A stretch of 64,000 nucleotides of DNA from Heterostelium multicystogenum (lineage: Eukaryota > Evosea > Eumycetozoa > Acytosteliales > Acytosteliaceae): positions 62,001 through 126,000 of the forward strand of contig RCNN01000041.1 of assembly GCA_003667245.1 (NCBI GenBank). Direction: 5' to 3'. The notes below the pieces were generated by a model. It did no database searches. It saw only the letters and a program-made list of their open reading frames with translations, and was not told the DNA's origin. Positions 42,733 through 56,600 of the stretch are shown in pieces. The position numbers and the translations under genes were made by a program. The number at the start of each line of letters is the position of its first letter. Position 1 is the stretch's first letter.

Positions 42733-42882
42733 ATATATGAAATTTCATGTAAACTCCTTATTTTTTTCCTCCCTGATCATATCTTTAATTCTTTTATCAA
42801 AGAGTAATATAGTTATGATTATTTAAACAAAACAACTTCAATGATATATTCTTTCTTCAATCATATGTAACTTAAATTTAAA

Positions 42883-43348
42883 ATGAGTAAAAGATCAGTT
42901 GAAGATACTATTTTGAAGGTAGAATATTTGAAGAAACTAAAAGTAGAAGGTGATCAAACCTATAATGAAATAAATTCAATATTGAAAAGTCTAGAAAAGC
43001 CAATAGACATCAATGAAAATGTAATAAAGATTTAATAATTAAGAAATATTGATTGAGACATATAAATGATAATAGATTCTAATACAAACTTTGCATATCT
43101 AGTCAATACAGATAAAGTTTGATCAACTTAATATGTTATTTTGTGATACAACTTGGAGTCCATTGCCAACAGTCATGAAAATCGAAATCATAGACCTGAC
43201 AATGAAAGCACTTTTAAATGATGAGAAATACAACTACATTCCGAGAAATCAAATACAATTGATTGATTCTTATTTAATTAAATTGATTATTGAACTTTAT
43301 CACAAGAATCACACTCTAAGTATGACCCATTCAGATATCGCAAGATAA
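42883..43348 (+). CDS. small hypothetical protein, two exons
   Basis: Exon 1 (42883-43020) starts MSKRSVEDTILKVEYLKKLK and ends at a GTAATA donor after IDINEN. Exon 2 (43112-43348) begins after an AATACAG acceptor and joins in phase (IKFDQLNML). The 124-residue product is hydrophilic and helical, with a segment WSPLPTVMKIEIIDLTMKAL. The N-terminal half could be a coiled coil. No membrane segment or signal peptide is seen. I do not recognise the family. Clean splice sites and uninterrupted reading support a real gene. Confidence 0.5.
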
Positions 43349-46300
43349 AATACCATTTAATTAACGTAAATCTGGTTTTATTTAAAGCTGAGGTAAAGTT
43401 ATACTTTGAAGATATAATAAGCCGCTTCTCTACTTCATTGAAATTTAAATCAAAAAAAAACATTTTGATAGTCCTATCCAAAACCGTAGCCCAATCAACA
43501 AGTCAATACGAATCAATTCTCATACGAATGATGAATAGTTGTTGGAATGGTGGCTCCAATCTCATATTGTAACAATAATAATTATTTATCATTGCCACAT
43601 CATGTATCAACTGACAGTCCAAAAAGAATCAATCATTCATTCATCCACAAAATAAAAACAATGCAAATTCTGTTCTGTTCATCGATTTATTTTGTTAAAA
43701 GCTTTTGATCATTTGCTTTCTATCTATGGTAACAGTGATCTTTGTTTTGTTGGTGTGCTAGTGGTGGTGGTTGGAAGGAGCAAGTGGATGGTTGGTTGTC
43801 ATCATCAGGCTCCATAAAATTAATAACGTTATTTGCAAATTTTATAAAGATATGATATCATCGCAACAAATCTTCTTGAAAATAATCAGCAAAAACTAGC
43901 AACAATCGGATATTTTCAATTTCACCTAAAAAGAAAGAATTTTGCTTTTTTTCTTATTTTTATTTTTTGATTGATACTTTTTTGTTGGTGAGGTTGTCTC
44001 TTACATCATCAACCAAAAAAAGAAACAACATCTTTCTTTTTTGTTCTCTCCTCGCTCAGCATCTCTATCTTCACTACCAATCACTCTTATTCTATCTTTC
44101 AAATATCATTGATATCAATTATCTTTGGTAAAAGTAAATAAATATCAACAACATCATCGTCATCATCATCATCATTTTTAAACATACCTAATTATTATTG
44201 TTGTTTTTATTTTTTTTCTTTGCTTTGCTTTCATCATTACCAACAACAAAACTAAGACTCATTTGTTTGTTTCTTTGTTGTGATGAAATAGCTGATAGTA
44301 AATAATATAATAACAACAACCATACCGATAATAAGCTTGGCATTAGCATCAACAAATCAAGAGGGTCCATCCATCCATTGCAACATCGAGAACCCCACAC
44401 CCTAACACCATCACCACAAGTTTTATTTATTTACTCCACCTCACCTGAAATTTGGATTTTTCTCATATTTGTTTATCTTTATTTTTAAGTTTTTAATTTT
44501 TTTCAATACAATCCATATCCAACAATCAATCAACCCAATTAAAAATAACTCTTGATTTGTTTGTATTGCTTGTGTTGTGTTTTTTTTTTTAAAAAAAAAA
44601 AAATCAAATTAATTTAAAATAAAGAAGAGAACAATAGAAGTAGAAGTGCCGCATCCAGGACCATAATTGTGTTGTAATGTTAATGTGGAATAGAGTCATC
44701 TTTTAGGAAACGTCAGTCAGTCAATCAATCAATCAACCAATCAACAAAATCTCAAACATCAACAACCATTTTAACTAACTATAAAGGAGAGAAAGTTTTT
44801 AAATTTTAATTAATTTTAAAGATACCAATTTATCTCCATTGTAGTAGTAGTATTAATAAGAGTAGTAATAGTAGTAGTAATAGCCGTGTAGAAGAAATAG
44901 AATAGTAAAGGAGTGGCATTAATAGTAGATAATTAGTTATTACTAACAGTAATAATTATAAGTACTTGTATATATAAAATATTTAATCATTTTTTTAAAT
45001 TCATAGATTGAGAGATTGATAGATAGATAGATAGATTAGTCGAGTTGTAGCAGCAGAAGTGTACACAGTAGTTAGTTAGGCAGTCGGTCGGTCATCAGTA
45101 ATTCATTCATTCATTCATTCTAGTAGATCCTAAGTTTTAAGGTTGGTATTTGGAATAACAATCACAACAATCAATCAATCAATCAATAATCATCATCATC
45201 ATAAACCATTTGCCATAAAAGGAAGGATTTCATTAGTAGATTGAAATTCAAATCAATATTGTCAATATCGTTCATTCTTAAGCTTACCTTTAACACCCCC
45301 ACACCTTATCACAATGTAAAGAAAGAATATTCCTATCTATCCCATCCCACCTCAAGTAAAAACGGGTCCACTTTTATAAATATCACCAAGAATCATAAAT
45401 AATCAAACCCCCACAATCCTATTATTATATTAAAATAAGTCAATATAACAAACACATACGGATTAATAATCCAGTATTGTAAATTGACAACATGCAAAGA
45501 GTATCAGTAGCAGCGTAGTAGTGCGAATATCCTAATAGTAATAGTAGTAGTAGTATAGAAGAGTGTCTGTCTTTATAACAATTCCTTCGTAAAGTCAATA
45601 CAATTCTATTAAATTGACAGATCAATACCACAACAACATAATGTTAACAATAAAATAATACATCATCAAAACAAATCAACAACAATAACAACAACAATAA
45701 TAATAATAATAATAACAATTACCACACTTTAATTATTATAGCAAACTATATTTTATATGTGGGTGGATAAAGAAAGAATCGTCTGGTTAATAGCATGTAG
45801 ATAGACCCCTTCAATTTAAATCATTTTGTTGCTTCTTTAATAATTATTATTTATTTGCTTTGTTACTTTGCATTTCTATTTAAATCAATTTTAGTTTATC
45901 ATTTACAGCAGCGTAGCACACAACAAATAAATTAATAGATAGAGATAAATAGAGATAGATAGTATAGTTAAAAGACACCTCACTATTTTCTACTTTCTTC
46001 AATTCATTCACTTATTAAATCACTCACTCCTTCATCATTCATTTATTCATTTAATTCATTCACTCTAATTATATGTATTTAAATAAATTGATGAGTTGAG
46101 TTTGGTTTGGATTTTTGTTGTTATTGTTGTGTTTTGATCAAAAATTAATCAACCAATTTAAATATCTATTATTTTATATCCAACACAAATATACTCCACA
46201 CCACCACTACCACCACCACAAAATTGATATCAATAAATTATAACCCAACTTTTCCTAAGGACACACACAACACATGCCCATATTTTACTACTATTACAAG

Positions 46301-47153
46301 TATTGGTTTTCCCCCACTCACACACTCAAATGCTTTCTATAATTAAACACAAGATATTACAGTTGTCAATTCAATTACCTATCTTTTGATCAAGAATCTA
46401 CACATCATCAAATAACACATGAATAAATAACCAAACCAACAAAGCAAATAGACACCATTCAACTCAATCCAATTCATTTCAGACAATCAATTAATATGAT
46501 ATATACATACCATATACATATATATTCATATTTCATATCCATATTCATTTATTAAATATATAATACTAATAAAGTAGTAATAATAAATACTAATAATAAT
46601 AATAATAATAATAATAGTAATAATATTAAATTGTCACACACCTGACATATTACTACTAATACGACTATATAATAATAGTAATAATAGCATTGTATATTTA
46701 TATCATTCAATACCACTCCAATAACTATTGTTATAACAATAAAAATATCAGTCATTCATTCATTCATAATTCCTATCTACTACCTACTACAAATATAATA
46801 TAATATACAATAATAAATAATAATAATAATAGTATTAGTTATCATTTGTAGTTGTCAATCAACAATAGTCTTTTAAAAAAACTAATCATAGGAAATAGTA
46901 TAGAACTAAGAATCAAATATATTAACTTATTTATTATATTTATATTATATAGCTTTGTTAATCAATTAAAAGTAAGGAATCTAGAAAGTAAATAGATAGA
47001 TAAACTTGTTATTTGTAGTCATCAAATTAAATCAACAAAACAGTACAGCAAGCAATCAATCATTGTAGTAATATTATAGTAAAGATACACTAGTGAGAAA
47101 AGTGAGGCCAGCTTGTGTGTGTGTTGAAACAGAATAGATTATTTTAGAAAACA
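43349..47153. other. 3.8-kb gene-free region upstream of the PP2C-like gene
   Basis: By far the longest stretch without a gene. Open frames are short and low-complexity. It contains TGGTGG- and TTGGTTG-rich sequence (43740-43800), a T11-A13 junction at 44580-44603, (ATCA)n and (TAGA)n repeats (about 45005-45030 and 45168-45186), CA-rich tracts (about 45290-45310 and 46195-46225) and (AAT)n runs (45690-45715, 46590-46612). It could hold a long developmental promoter, long 5' untranslated exons or noncoding RNAs; none can be proved from sequence. Confidence 0.5.
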
Positions 47154-49768
47154 ATGAGTACTCCACTAAAATCATCAACACCCACAATTACATCGTCTCA
47201 ATCTGGATCATCAGAGTCACTCTATGGTGCAGATGCCACACAACGAATCAACTTTTGGAAAGATGAAGCTTCGAAATGGGAGAAACTCAGTATGAAATAT
47301 ATGGCAGAGTCACAGGATCTTCGTGCTAAACTAGATGATTTAAAACAAAAATATAATGATTTGTATGTCATCATCACTCAGGGTCTACCCTATTTATCAT
47401 TGATGTTGTCCACAATCAACAATGTACTAACCTTTTAATTCACCATTTTTAGATTAAATAGTGTAGGACAATCACCAGCATCTTTAAATAGTCAAAATAA
47501 TAGTCTAAATAATAATCATAATCATAATAGTAGTAGTATAAATAGTAATAATTATAATAGTTTAAATGTTCATAATAGTAATAATATAAAAGGCAAGAAT
47601 TCACCTTCATCCTATGGTGTCAGTCCGATGATGATCAATGGAAGTGTTGGTAGTGCTGGAAGTTTTTCACAATTGACACTTGCTGGCTCGTTGGATCTGC
47701 CTCCATCATCACCTCCACATAAGAATAGCAATGGCAAAGAATCTACGGCAGCAGGTAGTTTTGGTGGATCGACTGCCCCAATACCTATGAGCAGCAGCTC
47801 AAGCAGCTACTCGGGTATCACCAGCAGTAGCAGTGGAAATGTATTTACCAACGGAAATGGTAACAGCTATAGTAGCAACGGAAATGGCAACAGTGTCAGT
47901 ATCAGCAGCGGAGGTGGAAGCAGCAGCAGCAATCTTGATCCAAACGGAATGACAAACAATGAAAAGAAGAAGAAAAAGTGGAACCTTATCAAGTTCCTCG
48001 ATAAGAGCAAAGTCTCCAATAATGGAGCCAGTAAGAAAGATCCAACCGCTAACCCAGACGGAGATGATCATATTGCAACTGGATTTACATACGATGAGCG
48101 TGAATTAAGTACTCATTATCATCATCTACCAAAGTAAGTGAACTACTCTTGTACAATTTCATCCAAACGATTCATCAAATATTAATATCAAATTCATCTT
48201 TAAGATTACAAATTAAACCAATTAGACAAAAAACAAAGAGTTATGTAAAGTTCTCTGGTCCTGATTATCCTCCACATACAGAGATTAATGTAGTTGCAGG
48301 TGGTCCAAAGACATTGTACCAAGTGGCATATGGTGATTCTATCCATGCTTTGTCGACTTCAACCTATCCTTATTCAAAGGGTTCAGTTGGTAGAGATGGT
48401 GATCCTATTGCCGATCGTTACAATTGTGTTGTATATGAGAATCGTTTAATCACTTGTTTGGCCGATGGTTGCAATTGGGGTGTTCTCCCAAAGGAAGCAG
48501 CCCAAAAAGCATCGGAAGCATTCATCGAGCATGTAATTTCAAAGAATGACACAATGCACGACGTAAAGCAGGTAGGAAAGATTTTGTTTGGTGCATTTGA
48601 AAACGCTCATAACTCAATTATGAAGGGTAAAGGTGAGTACTGGGAGGCAGGTACAACCACACTACTCGGTGGAATACTGCTGGAGATCAACAAGGGTGAT
48701 GACAAATGGTCTCCCGAATGGGAGTTTGTTTTGGCATCTGTTGGTGATTGCAAGGCATATCTCATCACTGAAGGCGAAATCACAGATATCACTGAGGGTA
48801 ATCGTATCTCATTGGATCCAAAAGACTGTGGTGGACGTTTGGGACCACATCTTGAGGAAGGTAAACCAGATCTGAGGAACTTGAATATTTTCTGCGCTAG
48901 TGTCAACTATGGTGATATCATCTTGTTGGTGACGGACGGTGTCTATGACAACCTAGATCCTCTCCACCTTGGAAAGACACCTGCAGACATGTCCCGTGAG
49001 TTTAATTTGTCTGGCTCAAAGTGGGCTGACGTCGATCTCTCAAAGGCTGCCCAAGCTAAAACAGCATTCACCACAGCATTCCTCGAAACCATGCTTGCTG
49101 GCCTCAAGACACCAGCCGAAATTTCACATCGCTTGATCAACCACTGTTGGGACACTACCATTTCATCTCGTGAGTTCCTCGAGTCGAATCCAGGCAAACG
49201 TTTGCCAACCGACTATGTAACATATCCCGGAAAGATGGACCACACCACATGTATTTGTTTCCGAGTTGGTCATTTTGAGATTTTGGGCGATGATGCTGCC
49301 AGCACTAGCAGTGCCACCACAGCCAAATCATCGACCTCCAATCTAACACCTTCGCCAAGCATCACTTCGTCATCGCCAGGACAATCGACAACAACACCAT
49401 CGCCAACCTCTGTATCTCCAAACTCAACATCACCAACACTCCACTCTCAGCTTCTACAACGCGAAATCTCCAACTCTGGTGGATCTCCCCAAAAAGACTG
49501 GGTCAAAACCACACCATCCAATCACAAACAAATCATGAACACATCCATAAACTCCACACAATCAGTTTCCTTTCTAAAGAAAGAACATTCCTTTGAAAAT
49601 CAAAATCCACTTTTACCAAACTCCGACACAAACCATTCACCAACATCATCTTCAACATTGATACCAAACGGTGCCGATGATAATAATAATAACAATAATA
49701 ATAGCAATAATAGTAATAATAATAATCTTGTTTCTTCTCCAGAATCAAGTCCAAGAACATTAAATTAA
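47154..49768 (+). CDS. PP2C-like (PPM family) phosphatase domain protein
   Basis: The exons 47154-47362, 47453-48133 and 48205-49768 join in phase to 817 residues with no frame break. An N-terminal coiled-coil stretch (INFWKDEASKWEKLSMKYMA) and a long Asn/Ser/Gly linker precede a basic patch (KKKKKWNLIKFLDKSK). The PP2C-like domain follows: DRYNCVVYENRLITCLADG, EAGTTTLLGGI, LASVGDCKAYLI, LLVTDGVYDNLD and DHTTCICFRV. The Asp residues of the ADG, TDGVYD and DHT motifs are present, but the usual DGHGG reads ADGCNWG, and about 110 residues lie between the last two motifs. It may be active or act as a scaffold. The tail is Ser/Thr/Pro- then Asn-rich. The gene sits behind a 3.8-kb gene-free region. 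Confidence 0.8.
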
Positions 49769-50364
49769 AAAACCTTATTATCCAAACACAGTAAACCCCA
49801 TATTTTTACAAATAATGTATTAATTAATTAATTATTCTGTTTTAATAATCAAACCCAAATATATTTATTTTATGATGATTTAAGATAATAATAATAAAAT
49901 TAATAAAATAAAGACAATTAATTGTTGTTTTATTATTTATTTAATTTATTAAATAGAATTCAGTAACAAGTTTGGATTGTTGTAATTAATAATACGAAAT
50001 AGAGTTTGTTAATTTATATATATTTATATTCTTGATAATAATAATTATACTAATTATTATTTATTATTATTTTATTAGTATTATTATTATTACTATTATT
50101 ATTGATATTAATTTTTAGTATCAAAATATAAACAATTAATTGTGGTTAGTTGGTTGTTTGATTGATAGTTTAACAAACTTTGGGGGTGTTAAATAAAAAT
50201 AAAAAGAAGTAACAAATAAAAAACAAATTATTTTTATATTTATCTCTGTAATTAATTAATTAATAACTATTATTATTATTATTATTATTATTTATTTATT
50301 TAAGTATTTTTTTGTTTATTATTATTATTTCTTTAATTAAAATTCTAAATTAACAAAAGAATAA
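49769..50364. other. intergenic spacer
   Basis: No gene seen. Extremely AT-rich, with ATT/TTA repeats at about 50041-50104 and 50262-50310. Confidence 0.6.
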
Positions 50365-51502
50365 ATGATGAATAATAATTCCAATTCTCATCCCAATTAT
50401 TTAATACAAAATATCGTTAAGCAACAGAATGATGTAATTGGCTTGATAAATAAGTCTGCGGATCAATTGCAAAAGCAAATTCAACAACTTTATTCACTCC
50501 AGAGATATCTTATCGATGTATGCTCACAGTTAAATGGTTGCAACCATAGTTATTCAAATGGTATTATTGGCAACAACGGTGGTCCAATCATCCCAACAAA
50601 CATCCCAATTACACATTCCTCCAATATAAACAGCAACAGCAATTGTAATGGGAATATCTCGATGAATTCACATAGCAATGGCAATGGCATGGCAATGCCC
50701 AAAGTTACTGGTTTACATGTAAACCATTCTTTGCTTATGGAGGATCATGAAGAAGTATTTAATGACAGAGCATTTGTCGAAGATATACTTAAATACCAGA
50801 TACATAATAAACAACAGGACAGCTCTTGTCCTTTGGTACAGCAACATAGCGTGGATCCAGAGGAGTTTTAAAGTCAGATATGTGGCTTCCTTCATTTACT
50901 ACACCTATTCTTTCTAGTTTCAATTACCACAGTGCAAGTGGCGCTTCTCAAGTGAATGGTTTCACAAACTACTGTAGGAGTTTCATCATCTTCATCATCA
51001 TCTTCTTCATCTTCATCATCACCATCACTACCGTCAGAATCTGGCTCAGACTATTTGTGTAACTTATGCAGTAAGATTTTTGCTGATATCAATAAGTATA
51101 AGTTCCATATTGAAATCGTGTCACTGTCCAGTCGAAGATAGAACATGTCAGACTTGTAAATACCAATATACCAACATCAGAGCATTGGAGTATCACCTCA
51201 AGAAGGCCAAAGGAGTTTGTACGAAAAAGCCATACTACTGGATATCAAAGTCTAAAGTAGATGACAGTTATGACAATGATTACAGTGTTGATTCAGACGA
51301 AGCATCTGACCCTGATATTTTAAATTGTACCAACATTCACAACAGTGGCAACAAAAAGAGAAAGAAATCCAAAGATATTCAATTAGGAACACAGTCGATT
51401 AAAATACAACAACACAAAAGAATTGATCGGTCCTTATCCTATTTGGTCAATCACCATAGATCTAATCGAATTGGAGCAACAATTGGTCCCAATAAATTAT
51501 AA
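50365..51502 (+). CDS. tandem C2HC zinc-finger-like protein
   Basis: The ATG at 50365 opens a helical Gln-rich segment (SADQLQKQIQQLYSLQRYLI), then an Asn/Ser/Gly linker. The frame stops at 50871 and coding continues in other phases: WLPSFTTPILSSFNYHSASG, a Ser run, then CNLCSKIFADINKYKFHI followed by KSCHCPVEDRTCQTCKYQYT and ALEYHLKKAKGVC. That gives two Cys-x2-Cys fingers ending in His...Cys (C2HC) instead of His...His. The C-terminus is acidic then basic (GNKKRKKSKD), a likely nuclear signal. Breaks lie near 50870, 50965 and 51110. Probably a DNA- or RNA-binding nuclear protein; family not recognised. Confidence 0.6.
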
Positions 51503-51593
51503 TCACAAACATTCTTTATGTGCATCATTTTATTAATTTATTTTAAATCCACATTGTTGGTTAGAATTAGTTTTGTTTGCTTTGTTGATGATT

Positions 51594-53035
51594 TCAGTTT
51601 GTTCCACGATCTGGTTGATTGTTTTTGCTTGATCTCTGTTTGATTAACCTGTCGAGCTGCTTATTTAGTTTAGGTATCAATGCAATGAGGTGTAGTCTCG
51701 GTGGTTCATTGGCAGATGTTGCCATATCCGCTGCAGATGGTACTGGTTGTGGTGGTTGGAAATCGCATCTTACATTGTCATAGAAACAAGATGAATGAAT
51801 TGTTGATACTCTCAGCTATGACCTGATAGAAATCCTTGTCCTCGAAGATATTCATTGCTTCATTCAGCAACAGGAAATCCTTGTCTTCGTTTGGCATCAA
51901 ATAACGACACAGATTGTTTCTATTTTCGATTGATGCAAACACCTCCTGCTTTTCGAATTTCTCTCTAATCTTTAAAAACATTTGTAATATATCTTCATAT
52001 CCTAATAGCTGATCCAATTTGTAACTATAATCTTCAAGTCAATACAATGCTGTGAGACTCGAGAATAGGTTGAACGATACCTACTCTTTTTAAAACCAAT
52101 GTAACCTGTTCATTGATTACTTCGACAAACTCACCGAATCTCTTCTCGATGATGTGCTTTGATATTGAAAAAGAATTTGTTCTCTGTCTCTGTGCTGATT
52201 GGTCTTTTTGGTGCGTCTCCTTCCTCACTGACCGATTGTCTTACGATTCTCTCGAGATAGCAATATCTTCCAACTAAATTGATTTGTACACGTATGAATA
52301 ATAATAAAAGTGGCATTATATATAAAGTTGATACAATCTTTGTTATAACTATGAATGGGAATGAGTTAGTTTGGATTTGTTCTTCGTCATGCTCGATCAA
52401 CCAATTAGCATACTTGATATCTTTAGTTTATCAGTTAAATCCTGTTTAATCTCAGGTGTGGCAGCTGATCTTATCTCACTGATAGATGGTGTCACAACAT
52501 TCTTGTTTAGATTTCTTCTAGGTTATTTGTTAATAAATAGTATAGTTGTCTGGTCACATGTTGCTTGTGTATTTTTAAAAAAAGTAGTTATACTAAAATT
52601 GTTGTTGTAGGTTAATTGAATCAACGTCAGTATTAATCTTAGGAGCATTGATTTGATTCATGGATCGCATGATTGTTTATCATTGTCTATATATGTATGA
52701 CATACCGTTCATCAGCTAGTTTAATTTGTGATTCATAATGTGTTTTGTTTGTTTTATAATATAGATATCCGACACTGCCACCGAGTGACACTAGGAGCAG
52801 CTGCAATTTGTGGTTGAATAGATAGGCAGGTGTACTAGTAATTGCAGAGGAATGTGATCTCAAATAAGTTATCCATGCAATTACTTTGCTTCTGTGATCG
52901 CCGGCGGGAGTTGCCTGAAGTCGGAGGTGGAGGAAGCAGTAGCTCTGCCGGTTGATAATCAGTCAAATATGAATATCTTAATTTATAATATATATTAAAT
53001 GCCGAATCTTGTATAAAATTAAACAGATTAGACAT
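51594..53035 (-). CDS. pex3: peroxisomal biogenesis factor 3 (PEX3)
   Basis: PEX3 anchors PEX19 at the peroxisome membrane and brings in membrane proteins. On the minus strand the ATG at 53035 starts a leader, then the membrane segment FNHKLQLLLVSLGGSVGYLY followed by YKTNKTHYESQIKLADER. The central signature ITKIVSTLYIMPLLLLFIRV then QINLVGRYCYLER (about 52270-52350) matches the conserved PEX3 core. The C-terminal part ends LIALIPKLNKQLDRLIKQRS at 51594. The membrane anchor is about 80 residues in, later than usual, because of an extra Pro/Ser-rich leader. Breaks occur near 52880 and near 51800, and introns interrupt the middle part. Confidence 0.78.
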
Positions 53036-53652
53036 TATTATTTGATTTGATGTGATTTGATTATTGTTGTAAATAATTGTTATTGTATAAACAACTTAAC
53101 TTATCAAACACTAATTAACAAATACAGATATCTTCGTGAAAAAAACAAAAAAAAAACAAAAAAACAACAAACAAAACACAACACCACTTCAACAAATTTT
53201 TAATTTAAACAACAATTACAATTATCGATTATATATTTATATATATATATATGTATATATTTATGTATTCATTGATTAAAGTATTTATTCATTGTAATTA
53301 ATTTAATAATAATATGTTGTTCGTTTTACGTCTAAATAAAATGTAACTAAATAAAACAACAAAAATTGATAGATTATTTTCTTTTAAAGCTACTACTGCC
53401 AGCTTTCCTTTCGATGATCATCGAAAACGTTTATTATATTTATCTGTTAGGATGATTCATTGAACGTCAAACTTATTTTAAATAATTTGTTGTTAAAAAG
53501 AAGATTTGTTATAAAATGAATCTAAGATATCTAGATTTTAAAACAGTGAAAAATCTGAGCGATGTGTGTATAAAAACTAAGTTGTAGTTGTTTTATTTTT
53601 GTTTTAAAGAGTACATGTACATCCACTGTCAATAATAATAATAATAATAATA
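53036..53652. other. divergent intergenic region
   Basis: No gene seen. A- and T-rich runs (an AC-interrupted poly-A at about 53138-53166) lie between the PEX3 start and the ankyrin-like gene, so both promoters should be here. Confidence 0.6.
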
Positions 53653-56600
53653 ATGGATCATTTATTTAAATTAGTTTTCAGAAATAAATTATTGTCCAGA
53701 GATATATTTAGATATGTTCATTGGATTTCTCAAGATATATATCAGCAAGAAATTCTTACTTGGCAAGAGTTATCGGAATCGGCATTGTATTTGATCAATT
53801 ATGGCTATGTTGATCAATATCGAAAATTGATTCAATTGGAGTCTGAAAACTTTTCTAGGAATATTAAGAAGTATTACAAAGATAAAGAACGGTTCGACCC
53901 AGTCTTTATGGTATATGTTGAGCCATACTTGACACAAGCAACCAGACACTTAGCCATATTGAAATTCATTAGAAATGAGTACTTCAAGTGTTCAGCAGTA
54001 AGGAATGGCAGGATGTGGCCAAAGAACATGATATCCTATGCAGCCATTCACAATAATATTCAAAATAGAGTATATCTTGGAGCATGGTGGTGTTGTATGC
54101 ACTTCTGTAGACCATTATGAAAATCAAATCAAGCTAGAGTCAGTGGATGTAGATGATGGTGATGGTTATATCAAGTTTAACACAAGCTATGATGGCATAA
54201 GACATGCTTTGAAATATGCTATTAATTCTAGTCATCTTGATACAGTTCGATATCTATATGAATACCTTGCTGCCAGGCGTCAATTGAAACAAAATTACAT
54301 TCACTTATACAAATTTTCAAAAAAGTTACTAGTACTTATGTAATCCAATACTTATTTTGAAAAGGAAAAGCATTTGGTGACTGCTAAGGAGCTTGTGAAT
54401 CTTCTGGAAAATACAGCAAATAATAACTTTTTTGACGCATACAAACAAATCTTTTGAATTCCTAGCGCAGAGTACTATGAACACACTGGTGGACATGAGC
54501 AATAATAAACAGATTCTCCAATCACTGTGTAAATATGGACAGCTTGATCTATTGAAACAATTCTTTGGCTATCATGGAAAGAAACAGATATACTTCTCAG
54601 AAATGATTGAGTTGGCAGCCTTCCATGGACATCTTCATATCATTAAGTTTATACACGAGACTTCCAGTTTGATTGACAGTGCCAGATCCAAAGCAATCGA
54701 TATAGCAGCTGAGAGAGGATACAAGGATATTGTCGTGTTTCTCCACAGAGCCGCATGTGCCATCTGCATGGCGAGAAATAATGGATACATGGAGCCAAAT
54801 CCATTAAATCTGTGTGTGGGCTTTGGTTTTCATACAGTAGTTAGTGCATCTCGCTCCGGTGACTTTGAGTTATTTAAGTATATATATAACCATTGTCCAG
54901 ATACTATAGTTATACAAAAAGTAATGATTGGAGCTGCTAGTACTGGGTGCTTGGATATCGTGAGGTTCTTGCACGAAAGATACATAGGTCAATATAGCCC
55001 GTTAGATCCATTGAAAGAAGCGTCTGCTGGTGGCAGTTTGGAAGTGGTCAAAATATCTCTATGAAGAGAACATCAACAACTTACCAAAAGCCACTCTCTT
55101 AGTATTCACCAGCAATGTTGATATCATCAAATATCTATTCGTTGAGAAGGCGAATCCACTAAAATTCTCCTATGAATCCCAACTCAAGATTATTCAACAA
55201 TATCCAGATACCTTCTTGATGCTTACACAATTGAACTTAGCCTGGATTACGCCTTCAGGGAGATTCCAAAACTTTTTGAAAATAGCCTCGCAACTCGGCT
55301 ATATCAATATCGTTGAGCTTCTCCTTAGCAATGAATCGAAGATCTGGAACCACGAATCAATCAAACATGTATTTGAGAAAGCATTTGAAAGACACCAGTA
55401 TAAATTAATCAAGCATCTAATTGAACGCTACAATGAAAACGAAGGAAACACTATATCTATTTCGTGGATATGTTCACATTTAGGTCAAATCACATAGGTA
55501 CTCCATATTATTTCGAGAGATTTATCAAGTTATTCCGGCCAATCAATGGAAAGAAAAGCAATTTTATTTTGTTTTGGGATTATACTGTTATCAAAACATT
55601 ACTTCCAATGCACCCATATATTTATATCATGCTCAAACACAATGACATTGTTAAAATGGATGACTCTATTCTCGACGATGCGATCAAGGACCGAAATGTT
55701 GAAATTGTAGAGTTCTTCACCAAACCAAAGCTGGATATCTTCACCCCATTAACCTTACAACTCTCTTGGAATTCATTGTCCATGTTTAAACGGGTACTAG
55801 AAGCCTACTGGGACAACCCTAGATTCCACAATATTCAAACTAAAAAGATATCAGATATCAATTTTAAATCTTTGATAATACTCGATGCCATCGATGAAAA
55901 TAATCTTGATATGCTCGAGTATCTCCACAAAGCAACACAAACACAGTGAAATGTCGAAATTATTTGGCGAACAAAAAACTATTTGATGAGTCTACAATGG
56001 ACTATGCAGCAAAAAAAGGAAAGTTGGAAATTATCAAGTTTCTCCATGAAAAGAGAACTGAAGGGTGCACCAAAGCAGCCATGGACGATGCATGCTCCTA
56101 CATTGAGAATGATATTGCTCTTCAAATTGTCATGTTCTTGAACGAAAACAGAACTGAAGGCTGTACAACAGCAGCAATGGACAATGCAGTACTTGCTAAC
56201 AATCTTGATATTGTCAAGTATCTTCATGAAAACAGAACTGAAGGATGTACAACAGCAGCGATGGATAATGCTTCTTCTTGTGAAATTTTGTTTAAATGGT
56301 TACATGAAAACAGAACTGAAGGTTGCACGACCTCTGCCTTAGATAGTATTGCCCGATCAGCCAACTTTGAATTCTTCAAATGGGTCCACTTCAACCGAAC
56401 AGAAGGATGCTCTCCACAAGCATTGAATAGCGCGGCCTATAATGGTAATATCCAATTAGTCACATTCATTTTGGAAAATAGAACTGAGGGTATCATGGAG
56501 CAAGCGATCAAGTCAGCAATAATGTCCGACAATGTAAAGATGCTGGATTTCTTTGGTACTAAATTCCATGAATTTCAGAAGCTGGACAAAATCATTCTAG

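Noticed and set aside
44188..44400. 70-residue minus-strand frame with Leu-rich segment
   Set aside because: Low complexity, ends in Asn/Lys repeats, no splice or start context.
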